From NCBI GenBank assembly GCA_945273835.1, contig CALYPL010000014.1:1-51826 (forward strand): 51,826 nucleotides of DNA, given 5' to 3'. The stretch is from an uncultured Dysgonomonas sp. (GTDB lineage Bacteria; Bacteroidota; Bacteroidia; Bacteroidales; Dysgonomonadaceae). The notes beneath the pieces were generated by a model that was not told the DNA's origin, made no database searches, and saw only the letters and a program-made list of their open reading frames with translations. This document shows positions 7,625 to 15,774 of the stretch, in pieces. The position numbers and the translations under genes are program-made. Positions within the stretch are counted from its first letter, which is position 1. The number at the start of each line of letters is the position of its first letter.

Positions 7625-9604
7625 ATGAGACTGGATTTAAGTTCACAAATAGTGTTGGACCGTGTGCCTCAACGCTATTATCGTCCTGAAAACGAGTTCG
7701 AGCTTTCAGTGCTTACGCGCTACGAGAAAGTGCCCACTCACATTTTCGAGTCTGCTGCCGAAGCATCTGTAAAGATTGCCAAAGACATTGCTTCGAAAAT
7801 CAAAGCTAAGCAAACATCCAAAACTCCTTTTGTCCTGGGGCTGCCCGGAGGTCATTCACCTCAAAGCATCTATCAAGAACTCGTGCGCTTGCACAAAGAA
7901 GAAGGGTTGAGTTTCAAAAACGTAATCGTATTCAATATTTACGAGTTCTATCCACTACATCAAAACAACGGTAATCTCAATTTATTAAAAGATTTACTGT
8001 TAGATCACATTGATATAGATCCCAACAACGTTCATTCACCCGACGGAATGGTATCCAAAGATCAGGTTTTGAACCATTGCCGTCAATATGAACAACAGAT
8101 ACGTCAGGCAGGAGGTCTCGATTATGTACTGTTAGGATTAGGTCGCAGCGGTAACATCGGACTTAATATGGCAGGTTCGAGCATGAACTCACAAACACGC
8201 CTTGTGTTACTCGATGTACAATCTAAAAAAGAAGCCGTAAATACGTTCGGATCGTTGGATAAAGTACCTTCAAGTGCCATCACAATGGGTATATCCACCA
8301 TCATGAAAGCAAAAGAAATTGCATTGGTGGCATGGGGCGAAGACAAATCCAAAAGCATTGTAGATGTAGTTGAAGGACCACTTTCAGACTCCATCCCTGC
8401 CTCTTGTTTGCAACACCACGACAATGCCCAAGTTATTATTGATCTGAATGCTGCTTACGGTCTGACTCGCATCAACCGCCCGTGGCTGGTTACCAATTGC
8501 GAATGGAATAACAAACTAATTCGCCGTGCCATTGTTTGGTTATGCCAAAAATTAAACAAGCCAATTCTGAAATTGACCAATAAAGATTATCAGGAGAATG
8601 GATTAGAAGAATTGCTTTCCATTTATGAATCGGCTTACAATGTGAATATCAAAATATTCAACGATTTGCAGCACACCATCACAGGATGGCCGGGAGGAAA
8701 ACCCGATGCTGACGACTCGAACCGTCCCGAAAGAGCTAAACCATACCCTAAACGTATTATTGTATTCAGTCCGCACCCTGACGATGATGTAATCTCCATG
8801 GGAGGAACATTCAAACGTCTTGTGGATCAGAAACACAATGTGCATGTAACTTACGAAACTTCAGGGAATATTGCCGTAGGCGACGAAGAAGTGATCCGAT
8901 ATGTTTCATTGCTTGAGGATGTACGTTCAAAATACGACCCGAACAATGAAACGATGAAAAAGAAATATGCCGAGATATTGAAATTCTTACTTCACGATAA
9001 AAAAGAAGACGATATTGATACGCCGGACGTGCTGTTCCTCAAAGGTCATATACGCCGACAAGAGGCTACCACCGCCGACAGGTATATAGGAATGGACGTT
9101 AAGAACGTAACTTTCCTTGATTTACCATTTTACGAAACAGGTCGCATAAAGAAAAACCCTATTTCGGTAACTGATGTCGAGATCGTGAAAAAACATCTTG
9201 AAAGCATTAAGCCGCACGAAATTTTTGTTGCGGGAGACCTTGCTGACCCGCATGGTACACACAAAGTATGTCTCGATGCCATATTAGCAGCTATTGACGA
9301 ATTGAAAGGTGCTGATTGGCTCAAAGAATGCCGCATCTGGATGTATCGCGGTGCATGGCAGGAGTGGGATATAGACTATATTGAAATGGCAGTACCGTTA
9401 TCGCCCGAAGAATTGCGCTTCAAACGTAATGCCATTCTTAAACACCAATCACAAATGGAAAGCGCACCTTTCCTTGGTAACGACGAACGCTTATTCTGGC
9501 AACGCTCCGAAGAGCGCAACCGTGCCACAGCCGAGGTTTATCGTCAACTGGGATTGGCAAGTTACGAGGCAATAGAAGCCTTTGTGGAATATAAACCGCT
9601 ATAA
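7625..9604 (+). CDS. Fused NagB-like (degenerate) and PIG-L deacetylase protein
   Basis: Of 659 residues, 1-290 have the glucosamine-6-phosphate deaminase fold and ~375-600 a PIG-L/LmbE-type zinc deacetylase: SPHPDDDVISMGG with H384, D386, D387 and D388, and DPHGTH with H543 and H546. This fused architecture is known to me in Bacteroides, where it is annotated as glucosamine-6-phosphate deaminase. In this copy the NagB catalytic residues are gone. Relative to E. coli numbering, Asp72 is Tyr106, Asp141 is Ser175, His143 is Asn177 and Glu148 is Met182, in FNIYEFYPL and GRSGNIGLNMAG. The N-domain may therefore bind sugar phosphate without deaminating it, while the C-domain may deacetylate an N-acetylglucosamine derivative. 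A true nagB follows 77 bp downstream, which suggests a joint amino-sugar role. Substrate is inference. Confidence 0.9.
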   Translation: MRLDLSSQIVLDRVPQRYYRPENEFELSVLTRYEKVPTHIFESAAEASVKIAKDIASKIKAKQTSKTPFVLGLPGGHSPQSIYQELVRLHKEEGLSFKNVIVFNIYEFYPLHQNNGNLNLLKDLLLDHIDIDPNNVHSPDGMVSKDQVLNHCRQYEQQIRQAGGLDYVLLGLGRSGNIGLNMAGSSMNSQTRLVLLDVQSKKEAVNTFGSLDKVPSSAITMGISTIMKAKEIALVAWGEDKSKSIVDVVEGPLSDSIPASCLQHHDNAQVIIDLNAAYGLTRINRPWLVTNCEWNNKLIRRAIVWLCQKLNKPILKLTNKDYQENGLEELLSIYESAYNVNIKIFNDLQHTITGWPGGKPDADDSNRPERAKPYPKRIIVFSPHPDDDVISMGGTFKRLVDQKHNVHVTYETSGNIAVGDEEVIRYVSLLEDVRSKYDPNNETMKKKYAEILKFLLHDKKEDDIDTPDVLFLKGHIRRQEATTADRYIGMDVKNVTFLDLPFYETGRIKKNPISVTDVEIVKKHLESIKPHEIFVAGDLADPHGTHKVCLDAILAAIDELKGADWLKECRIWMYRGAWQEWDIDYIEMAVPLSPEELRFKRNAILKHQSQMESAPFLGNDERLFWQRSEERNRATAEVYRQLGLASYEAIEAFVEYKPL

Positions 9605-9614
9605 CATTTAACAT

Positions 9615-9656
9615 ATCCGATATCGCTACATACCGAACAGTTAGGCGGTATCGGAT
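9615..9656 (+). other. Hairpin between the two NagB-type genes
   Basis: ATCCGATATCGC (9615-9626) pairs with GCGGTATCGGAT (9645-9656) over 12 bp with one G-U pair and an 18-nt loop. No U-tract follows, so it is unlikely to be a simple terminator. It could protect or separate the two messages. Confidence 0.45.
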
Positions 9657-9681
9657 AAATAGTATTTAAACAGCATTATTT

Positions 9682-10494
9682 ATGAGATTAATTATTCAAC
9701 CCGATTATAATCAATTATCACAATGGGCAGCAAATTATGTGGTAGCTAAAATTAATAAAGCGAATCCTACTGCCGATAAACCTTTTGTGTTAGGATTGCC
9801 AACAGGTTCATCGCCGTTAGGCATGTACAGTTGTCTTATTGAGCATTGTCGGGCAAAACGTGTTTCGTTCAAAAATGTAGTCACTTTCAATATGGACGAA
9901 TATGTCGGACTGCCTAAAGAGCATCCGCAAAGCTATCACTCTTTCATGTGGGATAACTTCTTCAACCATATTGATATAAAACCCGAAAACGTTAATATCC
10001 TGAACGGTAACGCAACAGATCTGGATGCAGAATGCGAAGCATACGAAAAAAAGATGAAGGATATGGGCGGTATAGATTTGTTTCTGGGCGGCATTGGACC
10101 TGACGGACATATAGCATTCAACGAACCGGGTTCTTCTCTGGCATCACGCACACGTGTAAAAACGCTGACTAAGGATACGATTATAGCTAATTCCCGCTTT
10201 TTTGACAACGATCTGAACAAAGTTCCCAAAACTGCTGTAACAGTAGGTGTCGGCACAGTATTAGATGCCAAAGAAGTTTTGATTATGGTTAACGGACATA
10301 ATAAGGCTCGAGCATTGGCGCAGGCAGTAGAAGGTGCTGTGAGCCAGCAATGGACTATTACTGCCTTGCAATTACACCCTAAAGGAATCATCGTTTGTGA
10401 CGAAATGGCAACGTATGAACTGAAAGTAGGAACATATCACTATTTCAAAGATATTGAAGCTGATCATCTCAACCCGAATAGTTTATTGAAATAA
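9682..10494 (+). CDS. nagB: Glucosamine-6-phosphate deaminase
   Basis: The 270-residue enzyme converts glucosamine-6-phosphate to fructose-6-phosphate and ammonia in the cytoplasm, feeding amino sugars into glycolysis. All catalytic residues sit at the E. coli positions: Asp72 in FNMDEYVGL, and Asp141, His143 and Glu148 in [12 protein letters not shown]. The phosphate-binding [13 protein letters not shown] near residue 37 is intact. It lies 77 bp after the fused NagB/PIG-L gene on the same strand, probably as an operon, with a strong terminator after it. Confidence 0.97.
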   Translation: MRLIIQPDYNQLSQWAANYVVAKINKANPTADKPFVLGLPTGSSPLGMYSCLIEHCRAKRVSFKNVVTFNMDEYVGLPKEHPQSYHSFMWDNFFNHIDIKPENVNILNGNATDLDAECEAYEKKMKDMGGIDLFLGGIGPDGHIAFNEPGSSLASRTRVKTLTKDTIIANSRFFDNDLNKVPKTAVTVGVGTVLDAKEVLIMVNGHNKARALAQAVEGAVSQQWTITALQLHPKGIIVCDEMATYELKVGTYHYFKDIEADHLNPNSLLK

Positions 10495-10534
10495 TAAGGT
10501 TTTCAATATACGGTTGATGATAACGTACATAATT

Positions 10535-10572
10535 TAAGAGACTGTCTGAAACAGACAGTCTCTTACTTTTTT
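10535..10572 (+). terminator. Rho-independent terminator after nagB
   Basis: A perfect 14-bp stem, TAAGAGACTGTCTG (10535-10548) with its complement (10552-10565), encloses an AAA loop and is followed by CTTTTTT. It ends the nagB operon just before the convergent FAD-protein gene. Confidence 0.9.
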
Positions 10573-10587
10573 ATCGAAGTATGAAAT

Positions 10588-11793
10588 TTATCCGTTCAAG
10601 TTTTTCTGATAACGTTCGTATTCGCTGTGCGAACGGTGTACACAATCTTCGAGAGACAAACCCAAATAATAATTGCCGAGAAGATAAATATTCTTTTCTG
10701 CCAATTTATCAATTTGCTCAGTCAAACCCACATTCTTGACTTTCAAGGCCGGCAAAATATGTTTTGCCTGTGAATGATAAAGCACATCCGATTTATCAAT
10801 ATTCAGTACTTTACAAGCTGTTTCCAATTGCTCATCTGTTGTTTGTTTAGCTTCTTCGAAATGAAAAACCATAGCACGATATTCTTCATCATCGACCGTA
10901 TCGCGCGAAACAACTGAAGTAAATTCATTACCCATCGGTATTATACCCGCTATTTTTTTCAAATCAAGTTTGTTTTTATGTACAACTATACTTAATGTTT
11001 CGGACTGAGATAATTCTATGCCGGACAATATTTCTGCAAAATGTGGATTCAGATTTCTGATAAGTCGAGAGGCTGTTTGAGCATCTGTTGCCACAGCAAT
11101 CTTTCGGGTTAAATACGTTGCCGAACCGATATCTACTGTTATAATACCATCTGTACTTGAAATGGTGTTTACTGATGTTCCGTACTGTATCGTGAATTTA
11201 TTTTTAGCGATAATCTGGTCGAGAAAAGATTGTAGTCCTTCCTGAAATGTGTATTTTCTTGGAAAATCTTTCAGCCTGACTTCTCTCTTTTTCAAAAATA
11301 TATCTGCAGGATATTCATCTGCATCTTGAGAAATTACGGCTCGGAAAAGGTTTGAAAACAGCGGGGTGTAATTGGATTTTCCTACAATCGGTTCAAAATA
11401 TTCCTTCACGGTTTTTCCTGTTTTATCTGCAAAGAATATCCGTGGAAAATGGGTTGCCATGGAAAGTAATTTGAGCTGCGAGAAGACGCTTTTTATCTTG
11501 TTTTTGGCATAGATAACATAGCTGAGTTTATTGGTCTGCTTTATACTGTCTTCTATATGTAAATCTTTTACTATTCCCAATAAGTGCCGATATGAATTAT
11601 AGCAGGTATGTGCACCGAGTTCGCACCAAAAATCCGTTTCGCCCGATTTTTGAGTGAGTATCTGCCCCCCTATCCTATCTTCTTGTTCAAGAATTAAAAT
11701 ATCTTGTTTTTCTTTTGTCAGATAATGGGCAAATGACAATCCGCTGATGCCACCTCCAACAATTATGCAATCATATATTTTCTGTTCTTCCAT
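10588..11793 (-). CDS. FAD-dependent amine oxidase / protoporphyrinogen-oxidase-like protein
   Basis: The 401-residue protein opens with a Rossmann dinucleotide-binding motif (CIIVGGGISGLSFAHYL, residues 9-25) and an ILEQEDRIGGQ second strand motif, and ends with a FAD-contact segment (LLGNYYLGLSLEDCVHRSHSEYERY). The overall layout resembles HemG/HemY-type protoporphyrinogen oxidases and related flavin amine oxidases. A role in haem synthesis would fit the presence of hemN at 35334-36704, but the genes are 24 kb apart and the substrate cannot be read from sequence. It is monocistronic and convergent with nagB. Confidence 0.75.
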   Translation of the reverse strand: MEEQKIYDCIIVGGGISGLSFAHYLTKEKQDILILEQEDRIGGQILTQKSGETDFWCELGAHTCYNSYRHLLGIVKDLHIEDSIKQTNKLSYVIYAKNKIKSVFSQLKLLSMATHFPRIFFADKTGKTVKEYFEPIVGKSNYTPLFSNLFRAVISQDADEYPADIFLKKREVRLKDFPRKYTFQEGLQSFLDQIIAKNKFTIQYGTSVNTISSTDGIITVDIGSATYLTRKIAVATDAQTASRLIRNLNPHFAEILSGIELSQSETLSIVVHKNKLDLKKIAGIIPMGNEFTSVVSRDTVDDEEYRAMVFHFEEAKQTTDEQLETACKVLNIDKSDVLYHSQAKHILPALKVKNVGLTEQIDKLAEKNIYLLGNYYLGLSLEDCVHRSHSEYERYQKNLNG

Positions 11794-11972
11794 CGTTTCG
11801 CTCTGATTACTTTCGGATTCCTAAAATTAAAAAATTAAGTGCTTTGACAGGATATTAATTCTTATAAATTTGAAATTGATTTTATTATTTTAAGTCTTTT
11901 AGTTGTTGATCCATAACACGCCTATAAATTATAGTAATGCCTTTCAGAATTTGTCTGACTGATAAAACAAAA

Positions 11973-12000
11973 AATCCGGAAATTTTTAGGTTTCCGGATT
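11973..12000 (-). terminator. Terminator after the NAD(P)-binding protein gene
   Basis: On the minus strand AATCCGGAAA pairs with TTTCCGGATT over 10 bp with an 8-nt loop, followed by a T-rich run (TTTTTTGTTTT). It lies 15 bp after the stop at 12016. Confidence 0.8.
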
Positions 12001-12015
12001 ATATGATTCTTATTT

Positions 12016-12663
12016 TCAATAACCAATCGTAAAACGTTGATGATGATGTTTCGGTTTATCCAATTCGTCTACCATTGCTTTCGCATAATCTTCTACCGAT
12101 ATATTACTGTTTCCTTCTTTATCGGTAATCAGGTCATCGAGACCCAGCCGATATTTACCTGTACGTTTACCCTTTTCAAATGATCCTGCGGGTGAAAAGA
12201 ACACCCAATCTATTTCTTTCTCGGGGATCAACTGTTCTTTCAGCACCTTTGCCAATGCTTTCACTCCGGGTAGAATATCATTCGGTATAAGCCCGGCGTC
12301 AATCAGCGTTTTCCCTTTTTCCACATAGAGACTGCCCGCCCCTCCGACTATCTGTATCCGTTTTATTCCTGCTTTTTTGGCGGCCGCCAAAATTGATTTA
12401 TATCCTTTCAGCGTATCTTCGGCAATATTCGGATTAGTCCAGCCCGGATTGTAGGCACTTACCACAACATCGCAACCTTTCAGGATTTCCGCAAGTTTAT
12501 TGGTATCAAATATATCTGCTTCAACAACTTTCAGCTTATCGCTTTTTTCTTTCACTTTGTCAGCTGATCGTACTATCGCAATCACGTGATAATTTCTGCT
12601 TAGTAACTCTTTCAACAAATGCGAACCCACGAAGCCCGAAGCTCCTATCAATGCTACTTTCAT
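12016..12663 (-). CDS. NAD(P)H-binding (atypical short-chain reductase) protein
   Basis: I start at MKVALIGASGFVGSHLLKELL (12663; 215 residues), because the Rossmann motif GASGFVG begins the family and a strong Shine-Dalgarno AAAGGAG lies 8 bp upstream, unusual for this genome. The longer frame to 12705 adds only an unconserved tail. The protein belongs to the NAD(P)H-binding YwnB/azoreductase-like SDR group (VVSAYNPGW, WVFFSPAGSFEKGKRTGKYRLG). These act as oxidoreductases or NAD(P)-sensing proteins; the substrate is unknown. An inverted repeat upstream may be its operator. Confidence 0.85.
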   Translation of the reverse strand: MKVALIGASGFVGSHLLKELLSRNYHVIAIVRSADKVKEKSDKLKVVEADIFDTNKLAEILKGCDVVVSAYNPGWTNPNIAEDTLKGYKSILAAAKKAGIKRIQIVGGAGSLYVEKGKTLIDAGLIPNDILPGVKALAKVLKEQLIPEKEIDWVFFSPAGSFEKGKRTGKYRLGLDDLITDKEGNSNISVEDYAKAMVDELDKPKHHHQRFTIGY

Positions 12664-12710
12664 AATCGACACTCCTTTCTTAAAACTGTTTTTATTCACA
12701 CACAATACTG

Positions 12711-12723
12711 ACTACCGTGTAGT
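12711..12723. promoter_or_regulatory. Inverted repeat upstream of the NAD(P)-binding gene
   Basis: ACTAC-cgt-GTAGT is a perfect 5-bp inverted repeat 48 bp before the start codon at 12663. Such TAC/GTA arms are typical of redox-responsive HxlR-type operators, which often control genes of this reductase family. No HxlR gene is visible nearby. Confidence 0.35.
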
Positions 12724-12818
12724 TATAAAAACAAATTAAGAATATCAATAGTTTTCGGCAATAAGGTTAACATAAAGCTTAAACATAAGGGATAGGAGTG
12801 TTTAACAACACAATTACT

Positions 12819-13223
12819 TCAATGAAGCATTTTAATGATAGCTTCGTCAGCCTCTTTCAGATACATGGCTACAAATACAAGGGGTTCGGTCGTAGACATA
12901 TTATCAAAGCGGACAATCGGTTTATCTTTGGGCTCATAAAATGCTGAACCTGCTTTGAGTACAACCCCATCTTTTCCCTCTTCCTGAAAAAATACAGTGC
13001 CTGAAATTATATATCCAATCACCGGACACGGATGTAAGTGGTAACCTGTAATACATCCGGCAGGTATTACAATTTCTTTGATCTCTACGTTAGAGACTTC
13101 TTGTTTCGACATGTAAGCTGTCATCAAGTTCTTGCGTGAAACTTCTTCTTTCTGCTGCGCCATAATTTTGTCACAATTAAATAATGTCAGAATAATCAGT
13201 GTAAACAATGCTGTCTTTTTCAT
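12819..13223 (-). CDS. Secreted cupin-domain protein
   Basis: I start at MKKTALFTLIILTLF (13223; 134 residues); the longer frame needs a TTG at 13265. A signal peptide covers about residues 1-22, ending MAQQ. It is followed by a single cupin: VIPAGCITGYHLHPCPVIGYIISGTVFFQ with the paired His of a metal site, then VLKAGSAFYEPKDKP. The ligand is unknown. It lies 45 bp after the Crp-like gene and probably shares its transcript, so it may be a target or partner of that regulator. Confidence 0.8.
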   Translation of the reverse strand: MKKTALFTLIILTLFNCDKIMAQQKEEVSRKNLMTAYMSKQEVSNVEIKEIVIPAGCITGYHLHPCPVIGYIISGTVFFQEEGKDGVVLKAGSAFYEPKDKPIVRFDNMSTTEPLVFVAMYLKEADEAIIKMLH

Positions 13224-13268
13224 AATCATCTTTTTTTGAAACAAAATTAGAATGCAGTCATGCAATTT

Positions 13269-13841
13269 TCATTGACCTATGTTAAGAGATTTCAAACGAC
13301 TCAATGATTCGGGTTTTATACCCAAATATGAAGCTATATGGTATTGTGCGACATGCTGTTCGATGTGCGGGTAAGTTTTCAACAGCAATTCGTAACGTTC
13401 TTGCGCAGTATCCGTCAAAAGCGAAGTTTCTTTAATACATTTCTTAATGAAAAGGGTATCAATGATGTATTTCCCGAATTTATACCACAACGCCGATTCA
13501 TTAAGAAGCATTTCGTAAGCATCACGCGATATTATTCTGACTCTCGACTCTTCTAATGCTTGTATTGCCCCCACACTTGGCTGTTTGAGCATAAAACTGC
13601 GGTATGAAGTGGTAAATGAACCTGCTACATGAAAGTCGCCGATAAATTCTTCACCGTCTTTTTCCTTGTAATTTCTCAGTACCCCCTCTTCAACGAAACC
13701 GATAAACGTGCATACCTTGCCGATGGTCAGGAGATAATCTTTTTTAGAGTATATCCTTGATTCAGACACTTCTAACAGACGTATGTAAAATTCGTACGGC
13801 ATCTTCAACGTATCCGTAATAATTGATTCAAGCAAATTCAT
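13269..13841 (-). CDS. Crp/Fnr-family regulator (short Bacteroidota type)
   Basis: The 190-residue protein has an N-terminal cyclic-nucleotide-binding-like domain (KDYLLTIGKVCTFIGFVEEGVLRNY), a linker helix and a shortened C-terminal HTH (HIASYLGIKPESLSRLKSLN). This compact form is common in Bacteroidota, and its effector is usually unknown. No Cys cluster for an Fe-S centre is visible, so it is not a classical FNR. It has a good promoter, is followed by a cupin gene, and is divergent from hcp, whose promoter carries a CRP-like palindrome. That makes control of hcp plausible but unproven. Confidence 0.85.
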   Translation of the reverse strand: MNLLESIITDTLKMPYEFYIRLLEVSESRIYSKKDYLLTIGKVCTFIGFVEEGVLRNYKEKDGEEFIGDFHVAGSFTTSYRSFMLKQPSVGAIQALEESRVRIISRDAYEMLLNESALWYKFGKYIIDTLFIKKCIKETSLLTDTAQERYELLLKTYPHIEQHVAQYHIASYLGIKPESLSRLKSLNIGQ

Positions 13842-13913
13842 GTTAACCTTGTATTAATACAAAATATCTTCTCATTTCAACAATTGAGTTCGGAGATATA
13901 TCTTCTTTTTAAA

Positions 13914-13945
13914 CAAATATATATTGCTTAGAAAATATCTGCAAA
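13914..13945 (-). promoter_or_regulatory. Promoter of the crp-like/cupin operon
   Basis: On the minus strand TTTG (13942-13945) and TATATTTG (13914-13921) are separated by 20 bp, which is the standard Bacteroidota spacing. It lies 73 bp before the ATG at 13841. Confidence 0.6.
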
Positions 13946-14002
13946 TGATGTTTAAATTATCCGAACCTGAAAATTACCATTGAATATATAAAAACGAATA
14001 TC

Positions 14003-14018
14003 TGTAACATATGATACA
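14003..14018. promoter_or_regulatory. CRP/FNR-like palindrome upstream of hcp
   Basis: TGTAACATATGATACA is a 16-bp palindrome with 7 of 8 symmetrical pairs. Its centre lies about 45 bp before the expected hcp transcription start, a class II activator position. It sits in the divergent region between the Crp-like gene and hcp. Confidence 0.5.
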
Positions 14019-14020
14019 AA

Positions 14021-14048
14021 TTTGAGGCTTCCGCATAGCCTAATTTTG
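14021..14048 (+). promoter_or_regulatory. Candidate hcp promoter
   Basis: TAATTTTG (14041-14048) is an exact -7 match, 24 bp before the ATG. The upstream TTTG (14021-14024) is 16 bp away, shorter than usual, which would fit a promoter needing an activator. Confidence 0.5.
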
Positions 14049-14072
14049 TTCTAACTAAAAAATATTGAAGTT

Positions 14073-15710
14073 ATGAATATGTTTTGTTATCAGTGTCAGG
14101 AGACATCAAAAGGTATAGGCTGTACCATAAAAGGAGTCTGCGGAAAGACCGCCGAAGTTTCGGATATTCAAGATTTACTGCTTTTTGTTGCAAAAGGCAT
14201 TTCAGTATATAATTCGGTGTTACGTAAACAAGGAAAACCATCGCAAGAGGCAGATATGTTTGTTGTTGATGCACTTTTCACAAGCATAACCAATGCGAAC
14301 TTTGATTTTGAAGTCATAAAAAACAAGGTTACCAAAGGGCTTGCCTTAAAATCAAAACTGGCGGAAATGGTAGGCGACATACCAAATCTACCCGATGCTT
14401 GCACATGGAACGGTAAAGAAAGTGAATATATGGAGAAAGCTAAAACCGTAGGCGTTTTGGCAACAAAAGACGAGGATATACGTTCGCTAAAAGAGCTTAA
14501 TCATTACGGTGTCAAAGGGATGGCCGCTTACGTGGAACATGCCTACAACCTGAATAAAACCGATAATGCTATATTCGCTTTTATGCAACATGCCTTGGCT
14601 GAAATAACAAGGGAAGATATCAGTATAGATGAGTTAATAGCATTATCTCTTGAGACGGGTAAGTATGGGGTGCAAGCTATGGCTTTACTTGATACCGCAA
14701 ACACCGAACATTACGGTAATCCCGAAATATCGGAAGTCAATATAGGTGTACGCAACAATCCGGGAATACTGATCAGTGGTCATGATCTGAAAGATATTGA
14801 AGAGTTGCTTCAACAGACTGAAGGTACAGGCGTTGATGTGTATACACACTGCGAGATGCTTCCGGCTCATTATTACCCTCATCTGAAAAAATATAAACAC
14901 CTTGCAGGTAATTACGGAGGGGCTTGGTGGCAACAAAGAGACGACTTCGCTGCATTTAACGGACCTATTTTATTTACAACCAATTGTATTGTTCCTCCTG
15001 CTGCGAACGCTGTATATAAAGGAAAAATATTTACGACAGGTTCGGCAGGTCTTGAAGGTGCGCAACATATCGCCGCACGTAAAGATGGCAAACCTAAAGA
15101 TTTCAGCCCTATCATAGAAATGGCTAAACGCTGTGATCCTCCTCGTCAAATCGAAAGCGGAACCATTGTCGGAGGTTTTGCGCATAATCAGGTTATAGCA
15201 TTGGCAGACAAAGTTGTGGAAGCCGTTAAGTCGGGAGCAATACGTAAATTCTTTGTCATGGCGGGGTGCGATGGCAGAATGAGTAGTCGTGATTACTACA
15301 CTAAATTTGCTGAAGCACTTCCAAACGATACAATCATCCTAACAGCAGGGTGTGCCAAATACCGCTATAATAAATTGAATCTTGGAAGCATTGGCGGTAT
15401 TCCCCGTGTGCTTGATGCCGGACAATGCAACGACAGTTATTCGTTGGCAGTAATCGCCCTAAAACTGAAAGAGGTATTCGGACTGGACGATATAAATAAA
15501 CTTCCGATAGCTTTTAATATCGCCTGGTATGAACAGAAAGCTGTGATCGTGTTGCTGGCTCTGCTATCGTTAGGCATCAAGAATATTCATCTCGGACCAA
15601 CTTTGCCGGGATTCTTGTCGCCCAATGTAGCAAAAGTTCTGGTCGATAACTTCGGGATAGGCAGTATTAAAACAGTTGATGAAGATATTAAAATGTTTCT
15701 CGCAAGCTAA
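14073..15710 (+). CDS. hcp: Hybrid cluster protein (hydroxylamine reductase)
   Basis: The 545-residue cytoplasmic protein carries an N-terminal Cys5-x2-Cys8-x8-Cys17-x5-Cys23 cluster, the [4Fe-4S] pattern of anaerobes rather than the wider spacing of enterobacteria. Hybrid-cluster ligands are all visible in order: [10 protein letters not shown] (His), [10 protein letters not shown] (Glu), [25 protein letters not shown] and AGQCNDSYS (Cys), and AWYEQKAV (Glu, Lys). The family reduces hydroxylamine in vitro and is thought to act as a nitric oxide reductase in nitrosative stress. No hcr reductase gene follows. It is divergent from a Crp-like regulator. Confidence 0.97.
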   Translation: MNMFCYQCQETSKGIGCTIKGVCGKTAEVSDIQDLLLFVAKGISVYNSVLRKQGKPSQEADMFVVDALFTSITNANFDFEVIKNKVTKGLALKSKLAEMVGDIPNLPDACTWNGKESEYMEKAKTVGVLATKDEDIRSLKELNHYGVKGMAAYVEHAYNLNKTDNAIFAFMQHALAEITREDISIDELIALSLETGKYGVQAMALLDTANTEHYGNPEISEVNIGVRNNPGILISGHDLKDIEELLQQTEGTGVDVYTHCEMLPAHYYPHLKKYKHLAGNYGGAWWQQRDDFAAFNGPILFTTNCIVPPAANAVYKGKIFTTGSAGLEGAQHIAARKDGKPKDFSPIIEMAKRCDPPRQIESGTIVGGFAHNQVIALADKVVEAVKSGAIRKFFVMAGCDGRMSSRDYYTKFAEALPNDTIILTAGCAKYRYNKLNLGSIGGIPRVLDAGQCNDSYSLAVIALKLKEVFGLDDINKLPIAFNIAWYEQKAVIVLLALLSLGIKNIHLGPTLPGFLSPNVAKVLVDNFGIGSIKTVDEDIKMFLAS

Positions 15711-15737
15711 AGATTACATGCAAAACATTCATAATAC

Positions 15738-15774
15738 AAACCTTCCGGATTTGTTTTCGGGAGGTTTTATTTTT
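15738..15774 (+). terminator. Terminator after hcp
   Basis: AAACCTTCCG (15738-15747) pairs with CGGGAGGTTT (15758-15767) over 10 bp with one G-U pair, and a T-rich stretch follows. It overlaps the end of the convergent efflux gene. Confidence 0.65.

Noticed and set aside
13263-13265. Start of the cupin at TTG giving a 148-residue protein
   Set aside because: The signal peptide begins at MKKTALF (13223), and a TTG start would add an unconserved tail.
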